Numbered from the stretch's first letter, positions 28,822 to 39,031 are shown. The stretch: DNA of 64,000 nucleotides from Bog-473 sp963741995 (GCA_963741995.1 CAVUKI010000010.1:434001-498000), one strand, 5' to 3'. Translations and numbers: made by a program. Notes: generated by a model from the letters alone, not told the origin.

Positions 28822-29493
28822 ATGGACAGCGTCGCCATCCCGGACGAGCCCCGCCCCCCGGTGGTCGGGGCGGGGGCTGCGGCGGTGGTCGATGCGCTGG
28901 TGGCCGGGGCGATCGTGGCCGTGCCCAACGTGGGCGGGTACAGCCTGGCCGTCCGGGCCGGCTCTCCCGCCGGCGAAGCCCGGCTGGTCGAGCTGGCGGC
29001 CGACCCCGACGGCCCGCACTACGCCGTGGGGCAGATCGACGACGTGCGGGAGCTCACCTCGGGATGGTCCGACGAGCTGGGGACGCTGCTGCAGCGGTGC
29101 TGGCCCGGTCCGGTCGAGGCGTTCCTCCCGTGGGCGCCGTCCGCCGGCGGGCCTCCTGCAGAGGACGAGGACGCCGCCTGGGCGGTCGTGGTGGGCATGC
29201 CCGACGGGCGGGCGTTGCGCCGGCTCTGCCGCGAGCAGGGCCCATGGCGGACCGTGCCCCTCCGCTTCACCGAAGCGGAGGAAGTGGCGCAGGCCTTCAG
29301 TGCCGACGACGTCGCGCTCGTCGTCGACGGTGGACGACGCGAGGGCCCTCCCCCCACCGTGGTCGACGCCACGGTGACGCCCATCCGGGTCCTGCACGAG
29401 GGCGCGTTACCAGCCTCCTTCATTGAGGGGACGATGTTGATGAGCACGCGGCGCAAGCTCTTCTCGCGGACGAAGCGAGCGCCCGCCGGCTGA
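28822..29493 (+). CDS. Diverged YrdC/Sua5-like protein
   Basis: The position directly after prmC is where many bacteria carry the Sua5/TsaC gene for threonylcarbamoyladenosine in tRNA. The 223-residue protein keeps the fold pattern: VDALVAGAIVAVPNVGGYSL corresponds to the strand bearing PTDTVYGLG, and RCWPGPVEAFLPW corresponds to the WPGPLT motif. However, the KxR and SxN nucleotide-binding motifs are not recognisable. It may be a non-catalytic or altered-specificity paralogue. GGAA lies six bases before the ATG, and CACAAT just upstream could be a -10. It ends with a basic tail, RRKLFSRTKRAPAG. Confidence 0.65.
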   Translation: MDSVAIPDEPRPPVVGAGAAAVVDALVAGAIVAVPNVGGYSLAVRAGSPAGEARLVELAADPDGPHYAVGQIDDVRELTSGWSDELGTLLQRCWPGPVEAFLPWAPSAGGPPAEDEDAAWAVVVGMPDGRALRRLCREQGPWRTVPLRFTEAEEVAQAFSADDVALVVDGGRREGPPPTVVDATVTPIRVLHEGALPASFIEGTMLMSTRRKLFSRTKRAPAG

Positions 29494-29505
29494 GCCGGAC
29501 TCGCT

Positions 29506-30558
29506 CTAGGAGCCGGCCTCGACCCGCTCGACCGCCGGCAGCGTGCTCACCGACCGCCGCGCTTCCCAGTGGCTGCGGCGCCCGAGTGCAGCGAAGTAGG
29601 ACGGCCGCTCGGTCAGCGCAGAGGTGGCCAACCACAGCCGCTTGAGGTGCCGCTTGTAGCCGAGCGCCACGTCGTCCTCGTAGGCGGTGCGGCCGTGGAG
29701 CACGTGGTAGTTGTTGATGAACTGCATCTCACCCGGCTGCAGGTCCATGTAGACGTTGAAGTCCGGGTCATTGGCGAGGGTGGAAGTGGTGGCGATGGCC
29801 TCTCGTGCCGTCGCGCTGAGCCGGGGTGCCGCGGGGTGGCGTTGCGAGGCGAGGATGTACTGGGGGATGAACCGGACGAAGAGGCGCCCGGCGTGTTCGG
29901 TGAACGCCGGGACCGAGTAGAAGGCTTGCGCGCCGTCGGCCTGTTCTCCCCGCGTGTCGTAGGGCAACGGCTCGTACAACGCTGCCGCCAGTTCCGGTCG
30001 CTCCCGTACCAGGTGGTTGTGGATCGCCACTGCGTTCGCCACGCAGGAGAGACCACCGGCGCGCGCCGTGCGCAGGCAGAACAAGCCGACCAGGTCGGAC
30101 CCGTCGGTGTGGTAGTCGAGGGCAACGCCGCCGAGCTCGTTGCCACGCACCGTCGGATCGTCGATCGTCTTGCCCTGATCGGTCACGTCACCCAGGACGT
30201 GGCCGTACTTGTTCTGCGCCCAGGGCTCGCCGAGATGCAGGCCGATACCCCAGTAGAGGAGTGTGAGATCGTCATCGTCGTAGCGCGCGGTGTCGAGCGC
30301 GGCGATGCGCGCGAAGCCCCGCCCGTTCAGCAGGGTGTCCACGATCCCTTCGAGCTTGGCTGCGAGACGATCAAGGGGGAAGTCGTTGCGCTCGAGCTCC
30401 AGCGGGTCGGCACTCTTCTTCTTGGCCGTGGTCAGGGCGGCGTGGAGCTCGGCGTGGTCGGCGGCGCTCAGTTGCAGTGTCCACGAGGCCGCATCGGCGA
30501 TGTCGCCGGCCCGCCACTCGGCCGCCGGCTCCAGCTCGTGCAGTGCGCTCGCCATCAT
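29506..30558 (-). CDS. TauD/gamma-butyrobetaine hydroxylase-like Fe(II)/2-oxoglutarate dioxygenase
   Basis: The 350-residue protein has the TauD-family jelly-roll iron site: HxD in ALDYHTDGSDLVGL, the distal His in NNYHVLHGRTAYED, and the 2-oxoglutarate-binding Arg in YKRHLKRLWLA. The N-terminal region (AAEWRAGDIADAASWTLQLS) is like that of clavaminate synthase/TauD relatives. AGGAG precedes the ATG at 30558. It lies downstream of an N-acyl-D-amino-acid deacylase-like gene on the same strand, and both are behind a MarR operator. The substrate is unknown; an amino-acid derivative would fit the neighbour. Confidence 0.88.
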   Translation of the reverse strand: MMASALHELEPAAEWRAGDIADAASWTLQLSAADHAELHAALTTAKKKSADPLELERNDFPLDRLAAKLEGIVDTLLNGRGFARIAALDTARYDDDDLTLLYWGIGLHLGEPWAQNKYGHVLGDVTDQGKTIDDPTVRGNELGGVALDYHTDGSDLVGLFCLRTARAGGLSCVANAVAIHNHLVRERPELAAALYEPLPYDTRGEQADGAQAFYSVPAFTEHAGRLFVRFIPQYILASQRHPAAPRLSATAREAIATTSTLANDPDFNVYMDLQPGEMQFINNYHVLHGRTAYEDDVALGYKRHLKRLWLATSALTERPSYFAALGRRSHWEARRSVSTLPAVERVEAGS

Positions 30559-30587
30559 GTCGGCTCCTCTCGCCGTCGGGTGCTCGG

Positions 30588-30616
30588 TGTCACGGATGTC
30601 ACGGGTGTCACGGGTG

Positions 30617-30623
<7 letters not shown>
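30588..30623. repeat. Tandem 9-bp repeat, four units
   Basis: Four consecutive units TGTCACGGA, TGTCACGGG, TGTCACGGG and TGTCACGAG overlap the last codons of the amidohydrolase gene and the gap before the dioxygenase gene. Copy number could vary by slippage and change the 3' end of the first protein. Confidence 0.8.
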
Positions 30624-32377
<1,754 letters not shown>

Positions 32378-32409
32378 GCCCGGCCCCTTGCTCTTCCCGG
32401 GAGGGGAAG

Positions 32410-32431
32410 ATAGTTAGATTAATCTAACTAT
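32410..32431. promoter_or_regulatory. Perfect 22-bp palindrome, probable MarR operator
   Basis: The 22 bases are a perfect palindrome with half-site ATAGTTAGATT followed by its complement. It is AT-rich in GC-rich surroundings, lies 33 bases upstream of the amidohydrolase start, and lies 35 bases from the stop of a MarR gene. MarR dimers bind such sites. The regulation is inferred. Confidence 0.75.
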
Positions 32432-32466
32432 ATGCCGGGTGGTGGCCCGTGGCAAGGGCCCGGTGA

Positions 32467-32922
32467 TCAGGGATCCGTCCCGAAGACCGAGCCCAGCCGC
32501 TCCTCGCGGGTCTCGGCCAGGGCGGTGGAGAGCTCACGCAGGAATCCGCGCATCGCCGTGAGGTCCACCCCGGGCACCACCTCCTCCATTCGCTCCGCCA
32601 GCTCCTCCTCGAAGCGGGCGAGCCGGCCCCGACCCTGCGGCGTGAGCTCCACCCTTGTCACCCGGCCGTCGCCCGTTTCGTCCACGGCGTCGGCCACCCA
32701 GCCCTGTTGGCGCAAGCTGGTGATCATGGCGGAGACCGTGGGCTTGGTGACCGCATTGGCCGCCGCCAGCTCCCCGGCGCGGCGCGAGCCGCCCAGGAGG
32801 TAGAGCAGTGTGCGGTACTGGGCCATGCTCAGGTCGCCGCGACGGGCCACCTGCTCGAACTCACGGTAGATGGAGACGACGACGCGGACGCCGGGCACAC
32901 GTTCGTCCGCAGCAGAGTCCAT
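32467..32922 (-). CDS. MarR-family transcriptional regulator
   Basis: This 151-residue winged-helix regulator contains the MarR core: LSMAQYRTLLYLLGGSRRAG, the recognition region ANAVTKPTVSAMITSLRQQG, and the wing DGRVTRVELTPQGRGRLARF. Such proteins release DNA on binding phenolic or other small ligands. It lies directly upstream of the palindrome and amidohydrolase-dioxygenase unit on the same strand, so it probably controls them. The ATG at 32922 follows a TATGGT box by seven bases, suggesting a leaderless message. An upstream ATG at 32934 would overlap that box. Confidence 0.92.
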   Translation of the reverse strand: MDSAADERVPGVRVVVSIYREFEQVARRGDLSMAQYRTLLYLLGGSRRAGELAAANAVTKPTVSAMITSLRQQGWVADAVDETGDGRVTRVELTPQGRGRLARFEEELAERMEEVVPGVDLTAMRGFLRELSTALAETREERLGSVFGTDP

Positions 32923-32929
32923 GCGTTGC

Positions 32930-32935
32930 ACCATA
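32930..32935 (-). promoter_or_regulatory. Predicted -10 box of the MarR gene (leaderless)
   Basis: On the minus strand TATGGT is followed by seven bases and then the ATG at 32922. No ribosome site is present between them. Confidence 0.4.
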
Positions 32936-32987
32936 GATTCGCCGCGTCCACCCGTCCGGAACCCAAGGGAGACCCTGGGAGCCGGAG

Positions 32988-34550
32988 CTACCCGGTAAGC
33001 GTGAGGGTGCCGTCGGCGGCCAGGTCGCCGGTGCGGCCGATGCCCTCCTCGGCGCAGAGTAGCGCCAGCACGTCGGGGTCGGACAGGTTGCCCCAGGCCC
33101 GGCTGCCGTCAGAGGTACGGCAGGCCAGGATGCCGCGCTCGGGTGCGCCGTCACGATCGAAGGTCACGGTGTAGGTCTCGACGCGCACCGCACCGGTCGC
33201 GTCGGGATCGACGACGCAGCGCGGCAACGCGTCGATGGCCGGCTGCACACTGCGCCAGGCGAAGGGTCGGCCCTGCCGGGCCGGCGGGCGCGAGGCGTAC
33301 ACCCCCAGGGAGTGCTTGGTCGCATACCAGCCCAGGCCGCTGACCAGTGCCGCGCTGTCCGGTGCGCTCCGCAGCGCGCCGACGGCCTGCGCGATGCCGT
33401 GCGTGGTGTAGTTGTTGCCCGGCCCTCCGCCGAAGGTGAGCCCGCCGGTCAAGGTCAACGGGCGGTCCGGATCGTTGAGGGCGAGCCCCAGCTCACCCGC
33501 CGCCATCTGCACCACGACGGGGAAGCAGGAGTAGAGGTCGACGAAGGCGACGTCGTCGATGCCCAGTCCGGCCAGTTCGAGGGTGGCGGCGCCGGCCAGC
33601 CGGATGGCGGGGGAGCGGTGCAGTTCCGGGCGTTCGGAGATGAACCAGTGGTCGTTGCCGTCCGCCCCGGAGAGGGGGAAGACCCAACGCTCCTCGGGTA
33701 CGCCGGCGGCGCGCGCGGCGGCCGCGGAGCACACGATGAAGGCAGCACCTTGGTCGACCTGCATGTTGGCCGTGCAGAGCTTGGGATAGGGAAAGGACAC
33801 CATTCGGTTGCTGCGCGCAGGCGTGACGATCTCGTCCGGTGTGCGCGCCCCCCGGATCCATGCCTGCGGATTGCCGGCCGCCACCTGGCTGAAGCGCGAC
33901 CAGAGGGCGCCGATCCGCGCCACGTGCTCCTGCAGGGTCCAGCCGCTGGCCGCACGCAGGGCGTTCTCGAACAACGGGTAGGCATGCACGGGCAGGATGA
34001 CCCCGCGCTGCATCTCGAGCTCGCTGGCGCCGGGCTTCTCGACGCCGAAGCGCGTGGCCGGCGGTGTGCCGTCGGGCTGGCTCGCCCACTCCAGCCACGG
34101 TCGGGCCGGGTCCCGGCGGGCCAGGGCGCGGGCGTACATGGCCTCGGCCCCGGTGACCAGCACGACCGCGCGCTCGCCCCGGCTGATGGCGAGGCAGGCG
34201 TCGTGCATGAGCGCCTGGGGGTTGTTGCCGCCGACGGACGAGACCATGAGCTCGGCCGGCTCGTCCCCCTCGGGGAAGCCCAGGCGCGCCGCCACCAGAC
34301 GGGCCGGGTCAGGGGTGGGCCAGCCCAGCGACGCCACGACCCGGATGCTGTCGGCGCGCCCGAGCAGGGTGCGGCCGGCCGGAGCCTCCCCGCCCGCCGC
34401 GGCGCCGTGACAGTCCTCCGCCGCCGCCAGGAGCGCCGCCGTCATGAGCTCCAACGGCTCGGGCCTCGCGGCGGGGTCGAGCCCGGCGTCGGGTGGCGTG
34501 GCGACCTGGCCCACACCGACTACCACGGGGGTTCGCGGGTCGATCGCCAT
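32988..34550 (-). CDS. Thiolase-like protein (TLP1 type) without the catalytic cysteine
   Basis: The 520-residue protein has the thiolase fold (IDPRTPVVVGVGQVATPPDA, then VSSVGGNNPQALMHDACLAI). Where true thiolases carry the nucleophilic Cys, this has GGNNP. The second-half motif is FVDLYSCFPVVVQMAAGELG and the third GGGPGNNYTTHGIAQAVGAL. A C-terminal domain (about 430-520) matches the extra domain of thiolase-like protein type 1 (TLP1), known from mycobacteria. A role in CoA-ester binding or lipid handling is likely; thiolysis is doubtful. It is divergent from glyA with a shared 92-base promoter region. Confidence 0.85.
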   Translation of the reverse strand: MAIDPRTPVVVGVGQVATPPDAGLDPAARPEPLELMTAALLAAAEDCHGAAAGGEAPAGRTLLGRADSIRVVASLGWPTPDPARLVAARLGFPEGDEPAELMVSSVGGNNPQALMHDACLAISRGERAVVLVTGAEAMYARALARRDPARPWLEWASQPDGTPPATRFGVEKPGASELEMQRGVILPVHAYPLFENALRAASGWTLQEHVARIGALWSRFSQVAAGNPQAWIRGARTPDEIVTPARSNRMVSFPYPKLCTANMQVDQGAAFIVCSAAAARAAGVPEERWVFPLSGADGNDHWFISERPELHRSPAIRLAGAATLELAGLGIDDVAFVDLYSCFPVVVQMAAGELGLALNDPDRPLTLTGGLTFGGGPGNNYTTHGIAQAVGALRSAPDSAALVSGLGWYATKHSLGVYASRPPARQGRPFAWRSVQPAIDALPRCVVDPDATGAVRVETYTVTFDRDGAPERGILACRTSDGSRAWGNLSDPDVLALLCAEEGIGRTGDLAADGTLTLTG

Positions 34551-34559
34551 GGAACGGGG

Positions 34560-34606
34560 AGCGTACCGGTTGACGCCCCAGGGCCTCCCTGGTGCGCCGG
34601 TACACT
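34560..34606. promoter_or_regulatory. Divergent promoter region with nested inverted repeats
   Basis: GTACCGG (34563-34569) and CCGGTAC (34597-34603) form outer arms, with CCAGGG/CCCTGG (34578-34583, 34587-34592) nested inside. Each outer arm overlaps a predicted -10: TACACT (34601-34606) for glyA and minus-strand TACGCT (34560-34565) for the thiolase-like gene. The outer repeat can thus be read as two opposing copies of an extended -10, CCGGTACnCT. Confidence 0.5.
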
Positions 34607-34642
34607 CGATCCCGTTCCCCACAGCTCAGTCGAAGGGATTTC

Positions 34643-35926
34643 ATGAGCAGCTACGAGACCGCGTTGGCCGCCGATCCCGAGGTGGCGCTGCTCCTCGCCG
34701 AGGAGCTCAACCGGCAGCAGACCACCTTGCAGCTGATCGCCTCCGAGAACTTCACGTCGCCGGCCGTCCTGGCCGCATCGGGCTCGGTGCTCACGAACAA
34801 GTACGCCGAGGGGTACCCCGGTCGGCGGTACTACGGAGGCAACCAGGTCGTCGACGAGGTGGAGGAGCTGGCCCGCGACCGCGCCACCACACTGTTCGGG
34901 GCCGACCACGCCAACGTGCAACCGCATGCCGGGGCCAACGCGAACCTCGCGGTCTACCAGGCACTGGTCCAACCCGGAGCGACCATCCTCGCCATGCGGC
35001 TCGATCACGGGGGCCACCTGACCCACGGGTCGCCCGCCTCCATCGTCTCCAAGTTCTGGCGCTTCGTGTCCTACGGCGTCACGCCCCAGTCGGCGGACGA
35101 GTCCGACCCCGGCGAGGTCATCGACTTCGACCAGGTGGCGCACCTGGCCAAGACGGAGAAGCCGGCGCTGATCGTGGCGGGCTCGACGGCGTACGCGCGG
35201 GTGATCGATCCCCGGCCCTTCCGTGAGATCGCGGACTCGGTTGGCGCGCGCTTCATGTTCGACGCCGCTCACCCGGCCGGCCTCATTGCCGGCGGTGTCC
35301 ACCCGAGCCCGGTCGGCGTGGCCGACGTGGTCACGCTGACGACGCACAAGACACTGCGCGGCCCGCGCGGCGGCGCCATCCTGTGCGGAGAGGACCTGGC
35401 CAAGAAGATCGACAGCGCGGTGTTCCCCGGTCTCCAGGGCGGCCCGCTCGAGCACGTGATCGCCGCCAAGGCCGTGGCCTTCGCCGAGGCGGCGCGGCCG
35501 GAATTCCGCCAGTATGCCGAGCGGGTCGTGGCCAACGCCGCCGCCCTGGCCGAGGCGCTGGCCGGTCACGGGTTCCGGCTGGTCTCGGGCGGCACCGACA
35601 ACCACATGTTGCTGGTCGACCTGCAGCCCTTCGACCAGGAGCTGACCGGGAAGGAGGCGCAGGAGGTCCTGGACCGCGCCGGCATCACCTGCAACCGGAA
35701 CACGATTCCCGACGACCCCCGTTCCCCGTTCCTGACCTCCGGCCTGCGCCTGGGGTCGGCGGCCGAGACGACGGCGGGCATGGGGACGGACGACATGCGC
35801 CTGGTGGCCGATCTCATCGTGCGCACGCTCAAGGCCCGGGCCGACGAGGGGGAGATCGACGCGGTGCGCGCGGAGGTCGCCGAATTGTGCGCGGCCTATC
35901 CGCCGTACCCCGATCTGCTGGCTTAG
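34643..35926 (+). CDS. glyA: Serine hydroxymethyltransferase
   Basis: GlyA interconverts serine and glycine with tetrahydrofolate. The 427-residue protein shows LQLIASENFTSPAVLAASGS, the YPGRRYYGGNQVVDEVE segment, and the PLP lysine region VVTLTTHKTLRGPRGGAILC, with the conserved THKTLRGPRG. The TDNHMLLVDL and RLGSAAETTAGMG segments complete the fold. The ATG at 34643 is preferred over an upstream in-frame start at 34592; GAAGGGA lies upstream. It is followed after three bases by the glycan-transferase gene. Confidence 0.97.
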   Translation: MSSYETALAADPEVALLLAEELNRQQTTLQLIASENFTSPAVLAASGSVLTNKYAEGYPGRRYYGGNQVVDEVEELARDRATTLFGADHANVQPHAGANANLAVYQALVQPGATILAMRLDHGGHLTHGSPASIVSKFWRFVSYGVTPQSADESDPGEVIDFDQVAHLAKTEKPALIVAGSTAYARVIDPRPFREIADSVGARFMFDAAHPAGLIAGGVHPSPVGVADVVTLTTHKTLRGPRGGAILCGEDLAKKIDSAVFPGLQGGPLEHVIAAKAVAFAEAARPEFRQYAERVVANAAALAEALAGHGFRLVSGGTDNHMLLVDLQPFDQELTGKEAQEVLDRAGITCNRNTIPDDPRSPFLTSGLRLGSAAETTAGMGTDDMRLVADLIVRTLKARADEGEIDAVRAEVAELCAAYPPYPDLLA

Positions 35927-35929
35927 CAC

Positions 35930-37126
35930 GTGCCCGACATCGGCTGGTACGGCCTGGTCCTGGTGATTGCGGCGGGCGCCACGGCCGCCCTGACGGCCCC
36001 GGCCAAGCGCATCGCGCTGCGGGTCGGCTACGTCGCCCACCCGGGCGAGCGTACGGTGCACACCAAGCCGATCCCCTACGGGGGTGGTGCCGCCATGTTC
36101 GTGGGGTTCATGGTCGCGGTGCTCGGCGCGGCGGCCGTCCCGCAACTGCGCCCGATCTTCCAGGATTCGCCCGAGATGGCGGGCGTCGTGCTGGCCGCCG
36201 GCGCCATGTTCGCGGTCGGGCTGATCGACGACGTCCGTGACATGTCGGCCCCGGCCAAGATGGCCGGACAGGTCCTCGCCGCCAGCATCCTCTACTTCAG
36301 CGGCGTGACGATGTACGAGCTGAAGATCCCGCTCGCCGGGTTCTTCGTCCTGACGCCGGGCATCGTCCCGCTCATCACTGCGGCCTGGGTGATCGCGCTG
36401 ACCAACGCCGTCAACTTGATCGACGGCCTGGACGGCCTGGCCGCCGGCGTGGTGGCGATCGGCGGGGGCGCTCTCGCGATCTACGGGATCCGCCTCCAGG
36501 GGCTCGGCCTCCTGCCGAGCGACAACATCGGGCCGCTGGTGGCCGTCGCCGCGTGCGGCATCTGCCTCGGCTTCCTTCCGTTCAATTTCAACCCCGCGCG
36601 GATCTTCATGGGTGATGCCGGCGCGGACTTCCTCGGACTCCTCATGGCGGCTTCGACGATGGTGATCGGCGGCCGCGTGCCGACCGCCGTGCCCATCAGT
36701 GGCGTCACCTACTTCTTCTTCGCCCCCCTCTTCATCCCGATCCTCATCCTCGGGGTCCCGCTGGTGGACATGGCCTTCGCCTTCGTGCGGCGCACGGCGA
36801 AGGGGACGGGGTTCGACACCCCGGACAAGGAACACATCCACCATCGCCTCCTCCGTCTCGGCCATGGCCCCCGGCGCAGCGTCATCATCCTGTGGGCGTG
36901 GACAGCGGTCCTGTCCAGCTTCCTCCTCTTCCCGCTCTTCGTGCACCAGGTCAACGCCTTCATCCCGATCGGGGCCGCCGCCCTCGGGGTGGGCCTCTAC
37001 ACCTTCTTCCACCCGGGCCTGCGCCGGGGCCACGGGGAGGACGAGGATGATGAGGGTCACCTGGGAATTCCGCCCTCTCCTGGGGAGTTGGGGCGGGTGA
37101 GCGAGGTCGTCCAGTTCCCGTCCTGA
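35930..37126 (+). CDS. Undecaprenyl-phosphate glycosyl-1-phosphate transferase (WecA/TagO-like)
   Basis: This polytopic membrane protein of 398 residues belongs to the MraY/WecA family. It has about eleven membrane segments, and the catalytic motifs are AVGLIDDVRDMSAPAK (first Asp pair), ALTNAVNLIDGLDGLAAG, FNFNPARIFMGDAGADFLGL, and the cytoplasmic HIHHRLLRLGHGPRR loop. It would load a sugar-1-phosphate onto undecaprenyl or decaprenyl phosphate, starting a cell-wall polymer. The GTG start follows the glyA stop by three bases. It ends with an acidic cytoplasmic tail (RRGHGEDEDDEGH). This gene is a usual neighbour of the atp operon in actinobacteria. Confidence 0.92.
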   Translation: MPDIGWYGLVLVIAAGATAALTAPAKRIALRVGYVAHPGERTVHTKPIPYGGGAAMFVGFMVAVLGAAAVPQLRPIFQDSPEMAGVVLAAGAMFAVGLIDDVRDMSAPAKMAGQVLAASILYFSGVTMYELKIPLAGFFVLTPGIVPLITAAWVIALTNAVNLIDGLDGLAAGVVAIGGGALAIYGIRLQGLGLLPSDNIGPLVAVAACGICLGFLPFNFNPARIFMGDAGADFLGLLMAASTMVIGGRVPTAVPISGVTYFFFAPLFIPILILGVPLVDMAFAFVRRTAKGTGFDTPDKEHIHHRLLRLGHGPRRSVIILWAWTAVLSSFLLFPLFVHQVNAFIPIGAAALGVGLYTFFHPGLRRGHGEDEDDEGHLGIPPSPGELGRVSEVVQFPS

Positions 37127-37310
37127 CCGTTTGGACGCCATCTGGGCGCAGATGCGATGATGAGGCCTGTGTACCCCGTCCACCTCGCCTCGTCCGAAGC
37201 TGCCGCACCGGCAGATTCGCGGACGACGGACTCCGGCGCGCCACGCACCGCATAAGGGGTCAGCAGTCGGATGCGTGGTCAAGTGAGCGTCGACGTGCGC
37301 GCCCGTTTGG

Positions 37311-37544
37311 GTGAGCACGCAGGACGAATCCCCCCAGCCAGAGGGACCCAGGCCGCTCCCAGGCGCCATGGCGTTCCTCAGCATGGGTCTGGCCGCGGCC
37401 GTCTGTGTGGGCATCGGCCTCGGGCTCGGGCTCTTGCTGGACAGCGTGCTGCACACGGCGCCGGTCTTCCTCCTGGTCGGCCTGGCGCTCGGCGTCGCGG
37501 TCGCCGCGCTGAGCGTCGTCAAGCAGATTCGCACGTACCTGTAG
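37311..37544 (+). CDS. AtpZ/AtpI-type small membrane protein of the ATP synthase operon
   Basis: The 77-residue protein has a hydrophilic Pro/Glu N-terminus and two membrane helices (about 20-42 and 48-70) with the Gly-rich GIGLGLGLLLDSVLHTAPVF pattern of AtpZ/AtpI-type assembly proteins. These help assemble the c-ring or move magnesium; the exact job is debated. It starts the atp cluster with a GTG and is 10 bases ahead of another small membrane gene. Confidence 0.75.
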   Translation: MSTQDESPQPEGPRPLPGAMAFLSMGLAAAVCVGIGLGLGLLLDSVLHTAPVFLLVGLALGVAVAALSVVKQIRTYL

Positions 37545-37554
37545 AGGCCCGGCC

Positions 37555-37974
37555 ATGAACATGCTCGACGGGCTCTCGGGTCTCGGGGGCAACGCACTGG
37601 CCAAGGTGCTGCGCCGCACCATCGTCTCGGCCCTCATCGTGGGCGCCGCCGCGGTGGTGATCGCCCTCCTGCTGTCGCAGCCGTGGGCCGCGCTCGGCCT
37701 CGCCATCGGGCTCGGCATGGCCGTGCTCAACCTCCGCTTCCTCGACGCCGGGGTGGCCAAGCTCAACACGGGAGGCGAGACCAGCAACAAGGTGCTGCGG
37801 CGCGCCATCGGGACCAAGAGCGTGACGCGCCTGGGCTTCATCACTCTGATCTGCATCGGCCTGCTGCTCCTGAACGGTGCGCTCGGGATCGGCGCCGTGG
37901 CCGGCCTCGTCATCTTCCAATTGCTCTTCGTCGTCAACGTGGGGCGCGTCATCATTTCGCAGGGGATCCAATGA
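37555..37974 (+). CDS. ATP synthase subunit I-like membrane protein
   Basis: The 139-residue protein has four predicted helices (about 22-42, 45-60, 95-112, 114-134). It is in the position and size of the AtpI-like protein between the small leader gene and atpB. LRRTIVSALIVGAAAVVIAL and the C-terminal VVNVGRVIISQGIQ are recognisable features. It probably aids assembly of the membrane sector. Its stop overlaps the atpB start by four bases (ATGA). Confidence 0.75.
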   Translation: MNMLDGLSGLGGNALAKVLRRTIVSALIVGAAAVVIALLLSQPWAALGLAIGLGMAVLNLRFLDAGVAKLNTGGETSNKVLRRAIGTKSVTRLGFITLICIGLLLLNGALGIGAVAGLVIFQLLFVVNVGRVIISQGIQ

Positions 37975-38702
37975 AGAACAGCTTCATCCTCGCCAGCGGC
38001 AACATCACGATCGGCCAGCACCACGGCGTCGTCCACGTGTTCGGGATGACCGTCTATCTGGACGTGGTCTGGACCACGCTCATCGCCGCGGCCATCGTCC
38101 TGGGCTTCGGCCTGCGCATGCGGGCCAAGGTCACCTCGGGGGTGCCCGGCAAGCTGCAGCTTTTCTGGGAGACGCTGGTCGAGCAGGTCTCCGACCTGGC
38201 CTCGTCGGCCATCGGTCCCGAGGGCCTTCCCTTCGTCGGCCTCGGCGTGACCGTCTTCTTCTTCATCCTGATCTGCAACTGGCTCGCCTTCATCCCCAGC
38301 GGCGATCCGGGCTTCCTGGCCCCGCCGACGGGCGACGTGAACCTCCCGCTGGCCCTGGCCCTCACGGTGTTCTTCCTCGTGCACTACAACTCGGTCAAGG
38401 CGCGTGGCTGGAAGGGGTACTTCAAGCACTACGCCGAGCCCTACGCGGCGCTGACCCCCATCAACATCATCGAGGAGATCACCAAGCCGATCACGCTGAC
38501 CTTCCGGCTCTTCGGCAACATCTTCTCCGGCGTGCTCATGGTCGCGGTGATCGTCGCCCTGATCCCGCCCTACCTCTCCTGGATCGGGCTTCTCGTCTGG
38601 AAGCCGTTCGACGAGCTGTTCATCGGCGCGATCCAGGCCTTCATTTTCGCTCTTCTCACGATCATGTACCTCGGCCAGGGCATGAACCGGGATACTCACT
38701 GA
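37971..38702 (+). CDS. atpB: ATP synthase F0 subunit a
   Basis: Subunit a forms the proton half-channels. The 243-residue protein has the FVGLGVTVFFFILICNWLAF helix and the essential Arg in ITLTFRLFGNIFSGVLMV. The C-terminal helix contains FIGAIQAFIFALLTIMYLGQ. Length is typical. It overlaps the preceding stop and is followed after 56 bases by atpE. Confidence 0.96.
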   Translation: MKNSFILASGNITIGQHHGVVHVFGMTVYLDVVWTTLIAAAIVLGFGLRMRAKVTSGVPGKLQLFWETLVEQVSDLASSAIGPEGLPFVGLGVTVFFFILICNWLAFIPSGDPGFLAPPTGDVNLPLALALTVFFLVHYNSVKARGWKGYFKHYAEPYAALTPINIIEEITKPITLTFRLFGNIFSGVLMVAVIVALIPPYLSWIGLLVWKPFDELFIGAIQAFIFALLTIMYLGQGMNRDTH

Positions 38703-38758
38703 GGATCTGGGCGACCGACAGTCAATTCGAAACACGATCTCGACAAAGGAGAGGAAAC

Positions 38759-39031
38759 ATGGCATCAAACGACATTGAAGGTGCGGTACGCATCGCCGGC
38801 GCCCTCATCGGTGGTGGGCTCGCCCTGGGTGGAGGCGCCATCGGTGCCGCGGTCGGCGACGGCCTCGCCGGTTCGCAGACGATCGCGGCCATCGCACGGC
38901 AGCCGGAGATCGAGGCCAAGGCCCGTCAGTACTTCTTCCTGACGGTCGGCCTGGTGGAGGCCATGTACTTCATCAACCTGCTGTTCATGGTGGTGTTCGT
39001 CTACGTCTTCGCCGCCAAGAGCATCGCCTAG
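38759..39031 (+). CDS. atpE: ATP synthase F0 subunit c
   Basis: Subunit c is the 90-residue hairpin forming the rotor ring. The Gly-rich first helix (ALIGGGLALGGGAIGAAVGD) and polar loop ARQPEIEAKA are intact, and the second helix carries the ion-binding Glu in LVEAMYFINLLFMVVFVYVF. The pattern fits a proton ring. AAAGGAGAGG lies before the ATG, an excellent ribosome site, as expected for the most abundant subunit. Confidence 0.97.
   Translation: MASNDIEGAVRIAGALIGGGLALGGGAIGAAVGDGLAGSQTIAAIARQPEIEAKARQYFFLTVGLVEAMYFINLLFMVVFVYVFAAKSIA

Noticed and set aside
34520..37597. 1025-codon minus-strand open frame opposite glyA and the glycan-transferase gene
   Set aside because: It covers genes with clear motifs on the plus strand and has an Arg/His/Gly-rich composition typical of antisense frames.
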